A DNA stretch of 64,000 nucleotides, taken from contig CAZTTG010000028.1 in NCBI GenBank assembly GCA_964615935.1, forward strand, positions 1-64,000, written 5' to 3'. Positions 1 to 10,033 of the stretch are shown here, in pieces. The position numbers were made by a program, and so were the translations under genes. The notes beneath the pieces are model-generated. The model ran no database searches, was not told the origin of the DNA, and was given only the letters and a program-made list of their open reading frames with translations. The DNA comes from CAZTTG01 sp964615935 (GTDB taxonomy: Bacteria; Planctomycetota; UBA1135; GCA-002686595). Each line of letters opens with the position of its first letter. Positions within the stretch are counted from its first letter, which is position 1.

Positions 1-54
1 GCGGCCAACCCCGGCCGGGGGCGGGGCGGGGGTGTGGGGGTGCGGGGCGCTCGT

Positions 55-132
55 GCGCGGGGCGGGGGCCCCCCCCCCCGGGCGGGGGGCCCCCCCCCCG
101 GGCGGGGGGGGGGGGGCCCCCCCGGGGGGGGG
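55..132. repeat. G/C homopolymer low-complexity tract
   Basis: The first 289 bases hold no gene I can support. Bases 61-100 are two near-identical 20-base units, each a GGCGGGGG-type run followed by a long C run, and a third, degenerate unit begins at 101 and ends in a run of about 14 G. Alternating C and G runs can form hairpins or G-quadruplexes, and they are also a common source of polymerase and assembly error. Long ORFs reading through this tract translate to Pro/Gly/Ala repeats and are not believable. Exact run lengths should be treated as uncertain. Confidence 0.8.
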
Positions 133-239
133 TCGATCCCACCCCCTCCACCCGGCCCCGCCTCCGCTCGCAGCGGCGCACCGTCTCCGGGCGAGGCCGA
201 CTCCCACCCGCGCCCCCTGTCCCCCGGCTCGGGGCGCCC

Positions 240-245
240 TAGAAT
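240..245 (+). promoter_or_regulatory. Possible -10 box upstream of cbs
   Basis: TAGAAT matches TATAAT at five of six positions and stands out in GC-rich surroundings. A transcript starting about 7 bases downstream would have a leader of roughly 38 bases containing the AGGAG ribosome-binding site at 279-283. No good -35 hexamer is visible. Confidence 0.3.
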
Positions 246-289
246 GCACGCCCACGCCCCCACCCCACCCCACCCCTCAGGAGCCTCTT

Positions 290-1663
<1,374 letters not shown>

Positions 1664-1722
1664 CTGGCGCGCCCCGGGCCCCTCGACGGGCGCCGCCGCG
1701 GGAAGGCGACGGATGAGCCGCC

Positions 1723-2901
1723 ATGCTCTCGCCCATGGACGCCGCAGCCGGTGAGCGCCCCAGCCGCGGGCTGACCGGACTCCTGGCCCTCTGCGTGCTC
1801 CTCACGCTAGCCATGGGGGCGATCAAGGTCTTCGCCCAGAAGGCCTCTCCCCCCGACTATGCCCTCAACCCGTCCAACTCCTACGAGGGGTGGGTCTCCA
1901 TCGACGGGCACAGCCACCGCGCGGCGCGGATCGACGCCTGGTTGCGGGGCGCGGATGGGGGCGGGTCGGCGCTCCTCGATCACCTGCGGCACGACCGCCA
2001 CCCGTCCTCGCTCGCCGTGCCCGTCCTGGTGGCCGGGGGGGCGCTCCTCACCGGCTCGATCCCGGTGTCCTTCCTGCTGCTCTCCCTCGCGGCGGTGGTC
2101 CTGCAGCTCCTCCTCGTGGGGCGCATCGCCGCCCGCCTGGCCCCTGGCGCGCGAGTGGCGGTACCCCTGCTGGCCGCGCTGCTCGCCGCCGGCCACTGCC
2201 TCACGATCCGCACCGCCGGACAGCTCCAGCTCGATCCCTTCGCCGCCGTCCTGGCCAGCGCGGTGGCGCTCCTGTGCATCGCCCGGGCGAGGGAGCCACG
2301 AGCGGGGAGCGCGGGCCTCCTGCTCCTCGTCCAGGTGCTGGGGGTCTTCACCAAGACCTCCCACATGCCGCTCCTGGCCGCCCCCGCCCTGAGCGGCTTC
2401 CTGGTGCTCTCGCTCAGCGGGAGCTCCTGGCGCGAGCGCCTGCGGTGCGCCGCGCAGGATCTCCTGCGCTACGCCTTGCTCCCGGCCCTCCTGTACGTCG
2501 GCTGGCTCGGCTGGCTGAGCGGCGGCGGATCCATCGCCAAGGAGGTCGATCAGCTCACCGGCTACTTCGCCCTGCGGCCCCGCGAGCTCCTCGGTTTCGC
2601 CATCGAGATGGCGCTCCTCTTCCAGGCCTTCCCGCTGCTCCTGTGGCTGCGCCGCCGCGTCCTCTCGCGGGCGGACCTCTGCGTGCTCGCCGCCCTGGCG
2701 TGCACCCTGATCGGCACGTGGATCTTCCAGCTCCCCGCCGTGCCCCGCTATTACCTGCCCGCCCTGGGCTTCCTGGCCGCCGCCTCCGCCCCCGCGCTGG
2801 CCGGCCTCCCCCTCCGCGCATCGCGGCCCGCCCTCCTCGCGCTCTATCTCCTGGGCAACTACGCCGTGGCGACCTGGTCGCTTTTGGGCCACCTGTCCTG
2901 A
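1723..2901 (+). CDS. Multi-pass membrane protein, possibly glycosyltransferase-like
   Basis: This 392-residue protein has about nine to ten hydrophobic helices. Its first periplasmic loop after helix 1 is rich in polar and charged residues (NPSNSYEGWVSIDGHSHRAARIDAW). The pattern of an N-terminal helix, an acidic or polar first loop, then many helices resembles GT-C type membrane glycosyltransferases such as the PMT and ArnT families, but I see no diagnostic motif, so this is a weak inference. It follows cbs by 60 bases. The start at 1723 has no clear ribosome-binding site; ATG at 1735 is an in-frame alternative. Confidence 0.65.
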   Translation: MLSPMDAAAGERPSRGLTGLLALCVLLTLAMGAIKVFAQKASPPDYALNPSNSYEGWVSIDGHSHRAARIDAWLRGADGGGSALLDHLRHDRHPSSLAVPVLVAGGALLTGSIPVSFLLLSLAAVVLQLLLVGRIAARLAPGARVAVPLLAALLAAGHCLTIRTAGQLQLDPFAAVLASAVALLCIARAREPRAGSAGLLLLVQVLGVFTKTSHMPLLAAPALSGFLVLSLSGSSWRERLRCAAQDLLRYALLPALLYVGWLGWLSGGGSIAKEVDQLTGYFALRPRELLGFAIEMALLFQAFPLLLWLRRRVLSRADLCVLAALACTLIGTWIFQLPAVPRYYLPALGFLAAASAPALAGLPLRASRPALLALYLLGNYAVATWSLLGHLS

Positions 2902-2982
2902 GCGGAGGCCGGCGGGCGGCGGGCGAAAGGGGCCTCCACCCCGGCCAGAGCCGAAGGGAGGCCCCAAGAGGAGGGAGGAGTG

Positions 2983-3684
2983 TCATGTACTTGGGATTTG
3001 TCGCCCGCCGTTTTGACCCCCCCAGTCGGCGGGAATACGCCTCGGGCGCCCGTAGCGGGTCCCTGGCCGCGCCGACGGGCTGGCCGGGGGCGGATCCGGG
3101 CCCCGAACGGCGTCGGCCTCCAGCGCCAGGCGGAGCCGACAGCCGCGCTCCAGGTCCCGGATCACCTCCGGCGCGGTCGTGAGGAACAGCATCCCGACCC
3201 ACACCGCGGGATCCAGCGCGAGGCAGAACCGGCCGCCCCCCGCGCGCTCGAAGACCAGCGCGCGGTCGTAGCGCACCCAGCCGGCGTCCTCCTCGAGCAC
3301 CCCCCGCTCCCGGCACTCGAGCACGCGCACGCAGCGCAGGGGATCGCGCGGGGAGCGGAAGTCGATCAGGCCGTAGGGCGCGGCCAGGATCCGCTCGCGG
3401 GCGTCGTACTGCTCCTCCAGGCCGCTCGGTTTCTCCCGTCGTTCGACCACCAGCCGGGGACCACCGCCTCCAGCTGCGTGCCCGTGGAGAGCCGCCGAGA
3501 ACGCGATGAACCCGCCCTGCCCGAGCGGGAAGGAGAGCGCCCAGGCGTGGTAGCGATGCGGATCGGCGAGGTCCACCTGCAGGCCCGAGCAGTAGGCCTC
3601 GCCGATCTCCGCGCCGACGAGCGCCCGGAGCCGGCCCACGCCCTCCCCGTCGATCCAGCGGTGCGACTCTTCGGTTCCCGCCAT
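2983..3684 (-). CDS. Hypothetical protein
   Basis: I do not recognise this 233-residue soluble protein. The middle section is well-behaved sequence with alternating hydrophobic strands (for example LRVLECRERGVLEEDAGWV), whereas the last ~35 residues are Pro/Arg-rich and look disordered. I chose ATG 3684 because GAGGGG lies just upstream on the coding strand; the frame stays open to 3831, but that extension is low-complexity. A -10-like TATGAT at 3734-3739 would give a leader of about 45 bases. It converges with the upstream membrane protein gene. Confidence 0.55.
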   Translation of the reverse strand: MAGTEESHRWIDGEGVGRLRALVGAEIGEAYCSGLQVDLADPHRYHAWALSFPLGQGGFIAFSAALHGHAAGGGGPRLVVERREKPSGLEEQYDARERILAAPYGLIDFRSPRDPLRCVRVLECRERGVLEEDAGWVRYDRALVFERAGGGRFCLALDPAVWVGMLFLTTAPEVIRDLERGCRLRLALEADAVRGPDPPPASPSARPGTRYGRPRRIPADWGGQNGGRQIPST

Positions 3685-3733
3685 CCCCTCGCCCTCCGCC
3701 CCTCGCGACACACCGGGCGCGCCGGGCGTGGGC

Positions 3734-3739
3734 ATCATA
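3734..3739 (-). promoter_or_regulatory. Possible -10 box for the hypothetical gene at 2983-3684
   Basis: On the minus strand this reads TATGAT (5/6 match to TATAAT). It lies 45 bases before the chosen ATG in otherwise GC-rich sequence. There is no convincing -35. Confidence 0.3.
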
Positions 3740-3907
3740 GACGATCGATGGATCGCGGGCGCGCCATGGGGGGCGCTCGCGGGGTCCGGGTCGGCGTCGG
3801 TGCACCCCTCGACCCACCCACCACCCCCCACCCGCCCGGGGGACGGTCGCCTCCGGCCGCGGTTGCGATCTTCTCTCGTTTCGGTCCCCTCGGGCCGCCC
3901 GAGGCCC

Positions 3908-4639
3908 TCAGCAGCCCATCTCGTCCGCCAGCCGCCTCAGGTCGGGCACGATCAGATCCGGCTCGACCCCCTCCGCCGGTCCCTCCCCCAGCCGGTCGAT
4001 CCAGGCCGTGTTCCAGCCCATGGCTGCGGCGGGCGCGATGTCGTGGTGAAGGCTCTGGGCCGCGTGCAGGACGTGGCCGCGCTCCAGACCCAGGACCTCC
4101 AGGGCCCGGTCGAAGTGCGCGCGCGCGGGCTTGTAGGAGCGGACCTCCTCGGCCGTGACCCAGCACTCGAAGCCCACCCCGAGCGCCTCCATGCTCGCCT
4201 CGAGCACGGCCGTCTCCACGTTGGAGAGGACGCAGAGCTGGTAGTGGCGGACGAGGCGGGCGAGCTGCTCGGGGCTCTCCTCGAAGGGCGGCCACTGCGC
4301 CTGCCCCCGCGCGAAGGCGCGCGTCTGCTCCCCGTCCAGCTCGCGGCACTGCCGGGCGGCCGCGCGCCGGATGCCCTCGGCCAGGACCTCCCCGTAGGGG
4401 CGATAGGGGTCGGCGGTGATCTCGCGATCGCAGGCCTGCCAGTCGTCGATCAGGCGGTCGAGGTCGCAGCCCTCGAGGGCCGGGAGGCCGGCGGCCACCT
4501 CGCGGGCGCCGCGGCGCCAGTCGATCAGCGTGCCGTAGCAGTCGAAGGTGATCGTGTAGATCCGCTCGGGATCGATGGGGTCGCCCTCGTCCTCCGGGAG
4601 GGGCGCCGCGGGCCGGGGGTCGGGTCGCGGGTCGCTCAT
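3908..4639 (-). CDS. HAD-superfamily hydrolase (2-haloacid dehalogenase-like)
   Basis: The 243-residue protein shows all four HAD motifs: motif I FDCYGTLIDW (catalytic Asp about residue 31), motif II Ser in CVLSNVE, motif III Lys in YKPARAHFD, and motif IV around SLHHDIAPA. The DxYGT form of motif I and the helical cap place it with the haloacid dehalogenase type II group, which hydrolyse small carbon-halogen or phosphate substrates; the true substrate is unknown. ATG 4639 overlaps the stop codon of a small upstream ORF as ATGA, so the two are probably translated together. The first ~25 residues are Pro/Asp-rich and probably flexible. Confidence 0.85.
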   Translation of the reverse strand: MSDPRPDPRPAAPLPEDEGDPIDPERIYTITFDCYGTLIDWRRGAREVAAGLPALEGCDLDRLIDDWQACDREITADPYRPYGEVLAEGIRRAAARQCRELDGEQTRAFARGQAQWPPFEESPEQLARLVRHYQLCVLSNVETAVLEASMEALGVGFECWVTAEEVRSYKPARAHFDRALEVLGLERGHVLHAAQSLHHDIAPAAAMGWNTAWIDRLGEGPAEGVEPDLIVPDLRRLADEMGC

Positions 4640-4812
4640 CGGCGGCCTCGCTTCGCCTCTCTCCCCCGGTCGAGCCCCGGCGAGTCCGCGGACCCCTCCC
4701 GCTGGGCCAGGACCATCAGGGCCGTGGAGCACGCCCGGCCGCCCACGCCGTGAAGGCCGGGGGTGAGCGGGGCTGCGGGCGCGACGAGATGGGCCGTTGG
4801 GCCTGCCGACAT
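4636..4812 (-). CDS. Small unrecognised ORF coupled to the HAD hydrolase
   Basis: This 58-codon ORF begins at ATG 4812 behind AAGGAGG with a 5-base spacer, one of the best ribosome-binding sites in the window. Its TGA overlaps the ATG of the HAD gene (ATGA). The product starts MSAGPTAHLVAPAAP, has a short apolar middle (ACSTALMVLAQ) and a basic C-terminus ending in KRGRR. It has no family I can name. It could be a real small protein or a leader peptide whose translation opens the HAD start site. Confidence 0.5.
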   Translation of the reverse strand: MSAGPTAHLVAPAAPLTPGLHGVGGRACSTALMVLAQREGSADSPGLDRGREAKRGRR

Positions 4813-4863
4813 GCGATCCTCCTTCGGGGTATCGCATGAGCCAACCGCCGGAGGGCCGGCGGG

Positions 4864-5301
4864 TCAAGGGGCGGGGGTGTTGAGGGCCTGGAGCGCACCG
4901 ACCAGGAGGAGCAGGTCGACCAGGAGGCCCACCGGCAGGCAGCACAGCCCGGCCCCGGAGCCCCCTGCCACGAGGTAGCCGGCGAGGCCCACGGCCGTGA
5001 TCACCAGGAGGGCGATGAGCCAGCCGCGCCCCAGGGCCCAGGCCTTGACACACACCAGGATCTTGACCGCCTCGACCAGGATCATGAGGCCCGCGAGCAG
5101 GCCGAAGACGACCACCCCGGCGGCCACGGCCCAGCCCCCCGCGGCCGCGGCCGAGCCCACGGCGAAGGGCAGGGAGATCGAGGCCCCCCCGACCACGACC
5201 GCCATCAGGAGGAGGTAGAGGAGGATGAGAAGGGCGGCCTTGACGGCGGTCAGGATCAGGCCGATGGCGAGCAGCGGGGGGGGGCTCTGGTGGGCGGTCA
5301 T
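4864..5301 (-). CDS. Small membrane protein with four helices
   Basis: This 145-residue protein is almost entirely hydrophobic, with about four predicted membrane segments near residues 10-35, 45-75, 88-108 and 115-138. It has no catalytic motif. ATG 5301 is supported by AGGAGGAAGG immediately upstream on the coding strand. It lies 51 bases upstream of the small ORF and HAD gene on the same strand, so they may form one transcript. The family is unknown to me. Confidence 0.7.
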   Translation of the reverse strand: MTAHQSPPPLLAIGLILTAVKAALLILLYLLLMAVVVGGASISLPFAVGSAAAAGGWAVAAGVVVFGLLAGLMILVEAVKILVCVKAWALGRGWLIALLVITAVGLAGYLVAGGSGAGLCCLPVGLLVDLLLLVGALQALNTPAP

Positions 5302-5434
5302 CCTTCCTCCTCGGCGGCCGGCGGGCCGCCCACGGGATCCTTGCGAATCCGGGGGGCCCGATTTCACGGAAATCCCCGCCGCGCGCCAGCCCGCGGCCCC
5401 GCGAGAACCCTCCGTCGGCGGCGCCCGAGGCGGC

Positions 5435-5440
5435 TAGACT
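5435..5440 (+). promoter_or_regulatory. Possible -10 box giving a leaderless cstA mRNA
   Basis: TAGACT ends 6 bases before the ATG at 5447 and no Shine-Dalgarno sequence is present. If it works as a -10 element, transcription would begin at or next to the start codon. The same hexamer precedes the sulfatase-fold gene (54140) and the SMP-30 gene (51583). Confidence 0.35.
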
Positions 5441-5446
5441 GCCCCC

Positions 5447-7320
5447 ATGTCCCCCATCGCCGTCTGCCTCCTCGCCCTGGCCCTCCTGGCCCTGGGGTAC
5501 CGGTTCTACTCGCGCTTCCTGGCGCGTCGGATCTTCGACCTTCGCGCCGACGAGCCGGTGCCCTCGATCGAGAGGGAGGACGGCGTGGACTTCGTGCCCA
5601 CGCGCAAGGGGGTCCTGTGGGGGCATCACTTCGCCTCGGTCGCCGGGGCGGCGCCCATCCTGGGGCCGGCCATGGCCATCGTCTGGGGGTGGCTGCCGGC
5701 GCTCGTGTGGGTGGTCGTGGGGGTGATCTTCATGGGCGCCACCCACGACTTCGGCGCCCTGGTGCTCTCGATGCGCCACGGGGGACAGACCGTGGGCAAC
5801 CTGAGCGAGCGTTTCATCGGCCCGCGCTCGCGCACGCTGTTCCTCCTGGTGATCTTCTTCCTGATCTGGCTGGTGAGCGCGGTCTTCGCCTTCGCCATCG
5901 CCGGCCTCTTCCACAGCCAGCCCGCCAGCATCCTGCCGATCAACTTCCAGATCGCGGTCGCGGTGCTCATCGGGTGGTGGNNNNNNNNNNNNNNNNNNNN
6001 NNNNNNNNNNNNNNNNNNNNNNNNNNNNNNNNNNNNNNNNNNNNNNNNNNNNNNNNNNNNNNNNNNNNNNNNNNNNNNNNCAGCATCCTGCCGATCAACT
6101 TCCAGATCGCGGTCGCGGTGCTCATCGGGTGGTGGGGCTACAAGTGGAAGCGCTCGCTGCTGGCCCCCTCGGTGGCGGCGCTGATCCTGCTCTACCTGAT
6201 GGTCTGGGGGACGGCGAGCGGCTGGATGTGGTCGCCGGCGGAGGGCTCGCTCTTCCGCTCCATGGACTTCTGGCTGTGCGCCCTGATGGTCTACGCCTTT
6301 GTGGCCAGCAGCCTGCCGGTCTGGCTGCTCCTGCAGCCGCGCGACCTGATCAACAGCCACCAGCTGGTCCTCGGCCTGGGGGCCCTCTTCCTGGGCTTCT
6401 TCCTGGCCCGCCCGGACTTCGCCGCCCCCGCGGTGGGCGAGCTCGCGAAGCTCCCCCCCATCGTGCCCCTGCTCTTCATCACCGTCGCCTGCGGGGCGAT
6501 CTCGGGCTTCCACGGCCTGGTGAGCTCGGGGACCACGAGCAAGCAGCTCGGCTGCGCCACCGACGCGCGCCCCATCGGGTACGGCGCCATGCTGTGCGAG
6601 GCGGCCCTGGCCATCCTGGCCACCATGGCCGTGGCCACGGGCGTCTGGCGATCGACCGGGGCCCACGCCCATGCCTGGGACTTCATCAGCGAGTGCAGCG
6701 CCGCCCGCGGGCAGGGCGGCGGCCTGGGCCTGCCCGCGGTGCCGGAGGCGCTGCGCGCCTTCGTCGACGGCGCGGCCGGCTTCCTCCAGAACCTCGGCAT
6801 CCCCTTCGCCATCGCCGCCGCCGTGGTGGCGGTGATGGTGATCTCCTTCGCCGCCACCAGCCTGGACACCGCCCTGCGCATCCAGCGCCTGGTGCTGGCC
6901 GAGCTCGGGCACACCTATCGGGTGCGGGCGCTGACCAACCGCTGGATCGGCGCGGCCGTGGCCACGGGCTCGGTGCTGATCCTGATCTACGCCGACTACG
7001 AGCAGGGGGCCAAGAGCCTGTGGCCGGTCTTCGGCGCCACCAACCAGGTGCTGGCGGCGATCACCCTGCTGGTGTGCGCCCTCTACCTGCGCGGCCTGGG
7101 CCGGCGCTCGGCCCCCTACCTCGTCCCGGCGGTCGTCGTGATGGTGCTCACCTTCTGGGCCATGGGCATTCAGGTGCTGCGCGACCTCGGCCAGGGGAAG
7201 TGGATGGTGGGGACCGTCGGGGGGCTGATCGGGGTCCTGGGTCTGTGGGTGTCCCTGGAGGGAGCTCTGGCCTGGCGACGGGGGCCACCGGGGGCCAGCG
7301 ATCCGCCGGGGGCCTCCTGA
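5447..7320 (+). CDS. cstA: CstA-family transporter (carbon starvation protein), split by a false gap
   Basis: CstA proteins are inner-membrane peptide or pyruvate transporters. The N-terminal part has the family landmarks HHFASVAGAAPILGPA and GATHDFGALV, and the C-terminal part has SGFHGLVSSGTTSKQL plus a late FAATSLDTA segment; many membrane helices are evident. The frame before the gap and the frame after it differ, but deleting the 100 Ns and one of the two identical 55-base flanks (155 bases in all) joins them into a single uninterrupted frame of 572 residues. That is a normal length for the short CstA type, which lacks the longer tail of the E. coli protein. The gene should therefore be read as intact. 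Confidence 0.88.
5926..6135 (+). repeat. Identical 55-base flanks around the gap (assembly duplication)
   Basis: Bases 5926-5980 and 6081-6135 are identical over 55 bases, with exactly 100 Ns between. The duplicated peptide SILPINFQIAVAVLIGWW makes no sense as protein. Two contigs that overlap by one k-mer (k=55) were joined by a fixed-length gap and not merged. Confidence 0.95.
5981..6080. other. 100-N scaffold gap, spurious
   Basis: There are exactly 100 Ns, the usual placeholder for a gap of unknown size. Because the flanks are the same sequence, the real distance is minus 55 bases and nothing is missing here. Confidence 0.95.
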
Positions 7321-7338
7321 GCGGCCGCCCCGACGGGC

Positions 7339-8394
7339 CTACATCCCGGAGCCGGCGCCCTCCTCCAGCCAGCCCCGCGTCTCGATCGCCTCGAAGAGGT
7401 TCTCGGCCACGAGCCGGTAGCCCCGGGCGGAGGGGTGATAGCGATCGCCGAACAGGAAGAGGGGCTCCCCGGGTCGGCGGGCGGCCTCGGCGCGGAAGGT
7501 GGCGATCATGTCGACGAAGGGCGCGTCCACCTCGGCGGCGAGCTCCCGGACGACGTCGATGGGCGAGCTGTCGTAGGTCTCCCCCACCACCTGCGCCTCG
7601 TAGGGGAAGATGAAGAGCAGCGGCTCGGCCCCCTCGGCGCGGATGCCCGCCACCAGCTTGCGCAGGCACCCGAGCCGCTCCTCGAGGAGCACCCGCTGCT
7701 CCCCCTCGGGCGGTCGCGCGCGCGCCGCCAGCTCGTCCGACCGGGCGTTGAAGCGGTCCCGGTTCCACTGGTAGTAGGCGTGGCGCAGGAAGCGCCCCAG
7801 GGCCAGCTTGCCCACCAGCTCGCGCATCCCGATCGGGAGCATGGCCCGCAGGTTGCCGCGGCCCTGGTAGACGGCGTGGTCGACGGCCTTCACCGGGTTG
7901 GGGAAGTCGTTGATGTTGCAGCCCACGATCACGATGTCGGGGGCCAGGGCCCGGCCGCGCGCGCGGAACAGGAACTCGTACTGGTGGGGGCCGAAGCCGT
8001 TGACGCCCAGGTTGGCCACCACCGCCCCCCGGCGGCCGCCGACCCGCTCGCGGAGCAGGGCCTCGAGCTTCCGGGGGAAGCAGTCCGCCTCGTCCACCCC
8101 CTTGCCGAAGGTGCAGGAGTCCCCCAGGGCCACCACCCGGAGGTCCTCCTCGGGCCAGGGTCGGGGCAGCTCGGGACCGCGCATCCCGAGCGAGTTGGTC
8201 TCGTACCAGGTCCCGTCCCAGCTCCCCCGGAAGCCCGGGCGGTGGACGTGCGCGAATCCCCAGCGCGGCAGGTAGGGGTTGCGATCCATCAGGGTGAAGG
8301 GCCCCGGCTCGAATAGGCGCGTCGCGAGCTCGCCGGCCACGAGGACGACGAGCAGCGAGACGAGCGCGATCGAGAGCTTCTTCGCGGCGCGCAT
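7339..8394 (-). CDS. Exported SGNH/GDSL-type hydrolase
   Basis: This 351-residue protein starts with a hydrophobic N-terminal segment (about residues 7-22), so it is membrane-anchored or exported. SGNH blocks are visible: GDSCTFGKG (nucleophile Ser), Gly/Asn blocks around NLGVNGFG and GCNINDF, and the C-terminal GDRYHPSARGY carrying the Asp-x-x-His pair. These enzymes are esterases, acyltransferases or carbohydrate deacetylases; the substrate cannot be read from sequence. The gene converges with cstA with an 18-base gap. Confidence 0.82.
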   Translation of the reverse strand: MRAAKKLSIALVSLLVVLVAGELATRLFEPGPFTLMDRNPYLPRWGFAHVHRPGFRGSWDGTWYETNSLGMRGPELPRPWPEEDLRVVALGDSCTFGKGVDEADCFPRKLEALLRERVGGRRGAVVANLGVNGFGPHQYEFLFRARGRALAPDIVIVGCNINDFPNPVKAVDHAVYQGRGNLRAMLPIGMRELVGKLALGRFLRHAYYQWNRDRFNARSDELAARARPPEGEQRVLLEERLGCLRKLVAGIRAEGAEPLLFIFPYEAQVVGETYDSSPIDVVRELAAEVDAPFVDMIATFRAEAARRPGEPLFLFGDRYHPSARGYRLVAENLFEAIETRGWLEEGAGSGM

Positions 8395-8433
8395 TGCGGG
8401 ACGGGCTGGTAGGGGATCGAGGGTCAGCTGACC

Positions 8434-9318
8434 TCAGAAGAGGTCGAGCTGGCCCTCTGGCCGGACGATGGGGGCCAGGCGGGGGTAGGCCCGGACCAGG
8501 TCGGGGGGGGCCAGGACCGGGCCGGCGGAGAGGGCCGAGCGCAGCTCCAGGGCGTTGACGGCCGCCTTGCCCTCGAAGTGGTTGTTCGTGACGACATAGG
8601 TCTCATCGGTCCGCCGGGAGAGCCGGCGGGCGCGATCCAGCAGCTTTTCGACCTCCTGGGGGCCGTAGAGGTAGTCGTAGCGCTGATCCCTCCCAGCTTT
8701 CCGATCGAACCAGGCCCCGCGGTTGCGCCCGTGCAGCCGAAAAGACCCCAGGGGGCCGGTGGGCTCGAAGTCCTCGGGGGGGTGGTCGGCGGCGCGGGGC
8801 AGGTCCAGGGCGGCCAGGGAGTAGCCCCAATCGGCGATCCGCGCGAGGGGCTCGGCGCCGAACCAGGAGGCGTGGCGGAGCTCGAGCACCCGCGGGAGGC
8901 CCTCCAGAAGCTCGGCCAGGCGCTCCAGCCGCCGCTCCGCCCCGGACTGGCGGCGGAAGGAGTGCGGGTACTGGACCAGCACCGCGGCGAGGCGCCCGGC
9001 CTCCGACAGGGGGGCGAGCGCCGCGCGGAAGGCCTCGGCCCACTCCTCCCAGAGGGGGCCCTCGGGGTCCTCGTCGGAGTGGGTGAAGCCCTGGTAGAGC
9101 TTGACCGAGAAGCGGAAGTCCGGGCGGTCCCCCACCCGCTCGGCCCACTCCCTCGCGCTCTTCGCGCGGGGGATGGCGTAGAAGCTGGCGTTGATCTCGA
9201 CGCAGTCGAAGAAGCGCGCCAGGAAGGAGAGGGGGTGGAAGAACCGCGGTTTGCGGCGGGGGTAGACGATGCCGGCCCAGTCGGGGTAGGACCAGCCCGC
9301 TGTACCCACGCGGATCAC
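8434..9318 (-). CDS. DUF72 family TIM-barrel protein
   Basis: The 294-residue protein opens with VGTAGWSYPDWAGIVYP and continues with FDCVEINASFYAIP, LELRHASWF and a late TYVVTNNHFEGKA; this run of motifs is characteristic of DUF72 (COG1801), a TIM-barrel family of unknown biochemical role. The start is GTG 9318: it overlaps the TGA of the upstream acyltransferase gene as GTGA and puts the conserved VGTAGWS at the N-terminus. The whole family-length domain is present. Confidence 0.88.
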   Translation of the reverse strand: MIRVGTAGWSYPDWAGIVYPRRKPRFFHPLSFLARFFDCVEINASFYAIPRAKSAREWAERVGDRPDFRFSVKLYQGFTHSDEDPEGPLWEEWAEAFRAALAPLSEAGRLAAVLVQYPHSFRRQSGAERRLERLAELLEGLPRVLELRHASWFGAEPLARIADWGYSLAALDLPRAADHPPEDFEPTGPLGSFRLHGRNRGAWFDRKAGRDQRYDYLYGPQEVEKLLDRARRLSRRTDETYVVTNNHFEGKAAVNALELRSALSAGPVLAPPDLVRAYPRLAPIVRPEGQLDLF

Positions 9319-10013
9319 CAGTCGGGCTCCCTCCCCAGGAGCTCGAAGCCCTCCGCCTCGGCGGAGATCAGCCGGGCGCGCAGCTCCTTCGTGATCTCCT
9401 CGAGGCGCTCGTCCGAGGCGTCGGGCTCCACCCGCAGGGGCTCGCCGTAGACCGTGGCGAGATGCGCCCCGGGCTTGGGGATGGTGAAGTGGTCCCAGCT
9501 CTGAAGGTGCCACGCGCGGTCGCACACCAGCCCGATGGGCAGGATGGGCGAGCCGGTCTCCCGGGCCAGCCAGGCCGGGCCGGGGTTCATCGAGTGCCGC
9601 GGGCCGCGGGGGCCGTCGGGGGTGATCAGGACCACCCGTTCTCGCTCCCGGATCTGATCCAGCATCTCGCGGGCCGCGCGCGAGCCCCCCCGGCTGGAGG
9701 AGCCCCGCATGACCCCGTAGCCGAAGTGGTGCAGCATGGGCTTGACCAGGGTGCCGTCGTCGCTGGGCGAGACCAGGACCTGCCACTCCCGGTGGGCGTG
9801 GTAGGGCATGCCGATGAGCATGCGCCCGTGCCAGATGATGATCAGGAAGGCCCTCTGGGCCTCGACCTCCTCGAGGTTCTCGCGGCCCAGGAACTGCGGC
9901 TTCCAGGTGCGGTGGAGCGCCCGGAAGGCGGAGGGCCCCAGGGTCGGCAGCAGGATCCTGCCGACCGTGCGCCGCATCCTGTGCCGTAGCTTGCGGATGC
10001 GCCGCCGGTTCAA
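9315..10013 (-). CDS. Lysophospholipid acyltransferase-like protein (DUF374 type)
   Basis: This protein of about 232 residues has the DUF374/LPLAT pattern: IIWHGRMLIG (the catalytic H of the H-x4-D-like block), VSPSDDGTLV, the glycine-rich GYGVMRGSSSRGG, and LITPDGPRGPRH. Such enzymes transfer an acyl chain onto lipid A precursors or lysophospholipids at the inner membrane. I chose TTG 10013, which has GGAAGG 5 bases upstream; ATG 9977 is an alternative that shortens the basic N-terminus by 12 residues. It overlaps the DUF72 gene by 4 bases and follows the large exported protein gene by 20 bases, so the three are likely co-transcribed. Confidence 0.8.
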   Translation of the reverse strand: MNRRRIRKLRHRMRRTVGRILLPTLGPSAFRALHRTWKPQFLGRENLEEVEAQRAFLIIIWHGRMLIGMPYHAHREWQVLVSPSDDGTLVKPMLHHFGYGVMRGSSSRGGSRAAREMLDQIRERERVVLITPDGPRGPRHSMNPGPAWLARETGSPILPIGLVCDRAWHLQSWDHFTIPKPGAHLATVYGEPLRVEPDASDERLEEITKELRARLISAEAEGFELLGREPDW

Positions 10014-10033
10014 GAGGCCCTTCCGGGGAGAGC

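Noticed and set aside
32..289. N-terminal extension of cystathionine beta-synthase through the G/C runs
   Set aside because: It encodes Gly/Pro/Ala repeats and lacks homology; GTG 290 with AGGAG upstream is the better start.
3908..5914. A 668-codon frame covering the HAD gene and upstream sequence
   Set aside because: Only the last 243 codons resemble a protein family; the upstream part overlaps the better-supported small ORF and the membrane protein gene.
5290..7320. Alternative reading of the post-gap cstA frame as a longer ORF starting before the gap
   Set aside because: The portion before the gap in that frame is a shadow; collapsing the duplicated flank gives the correct joined frame.
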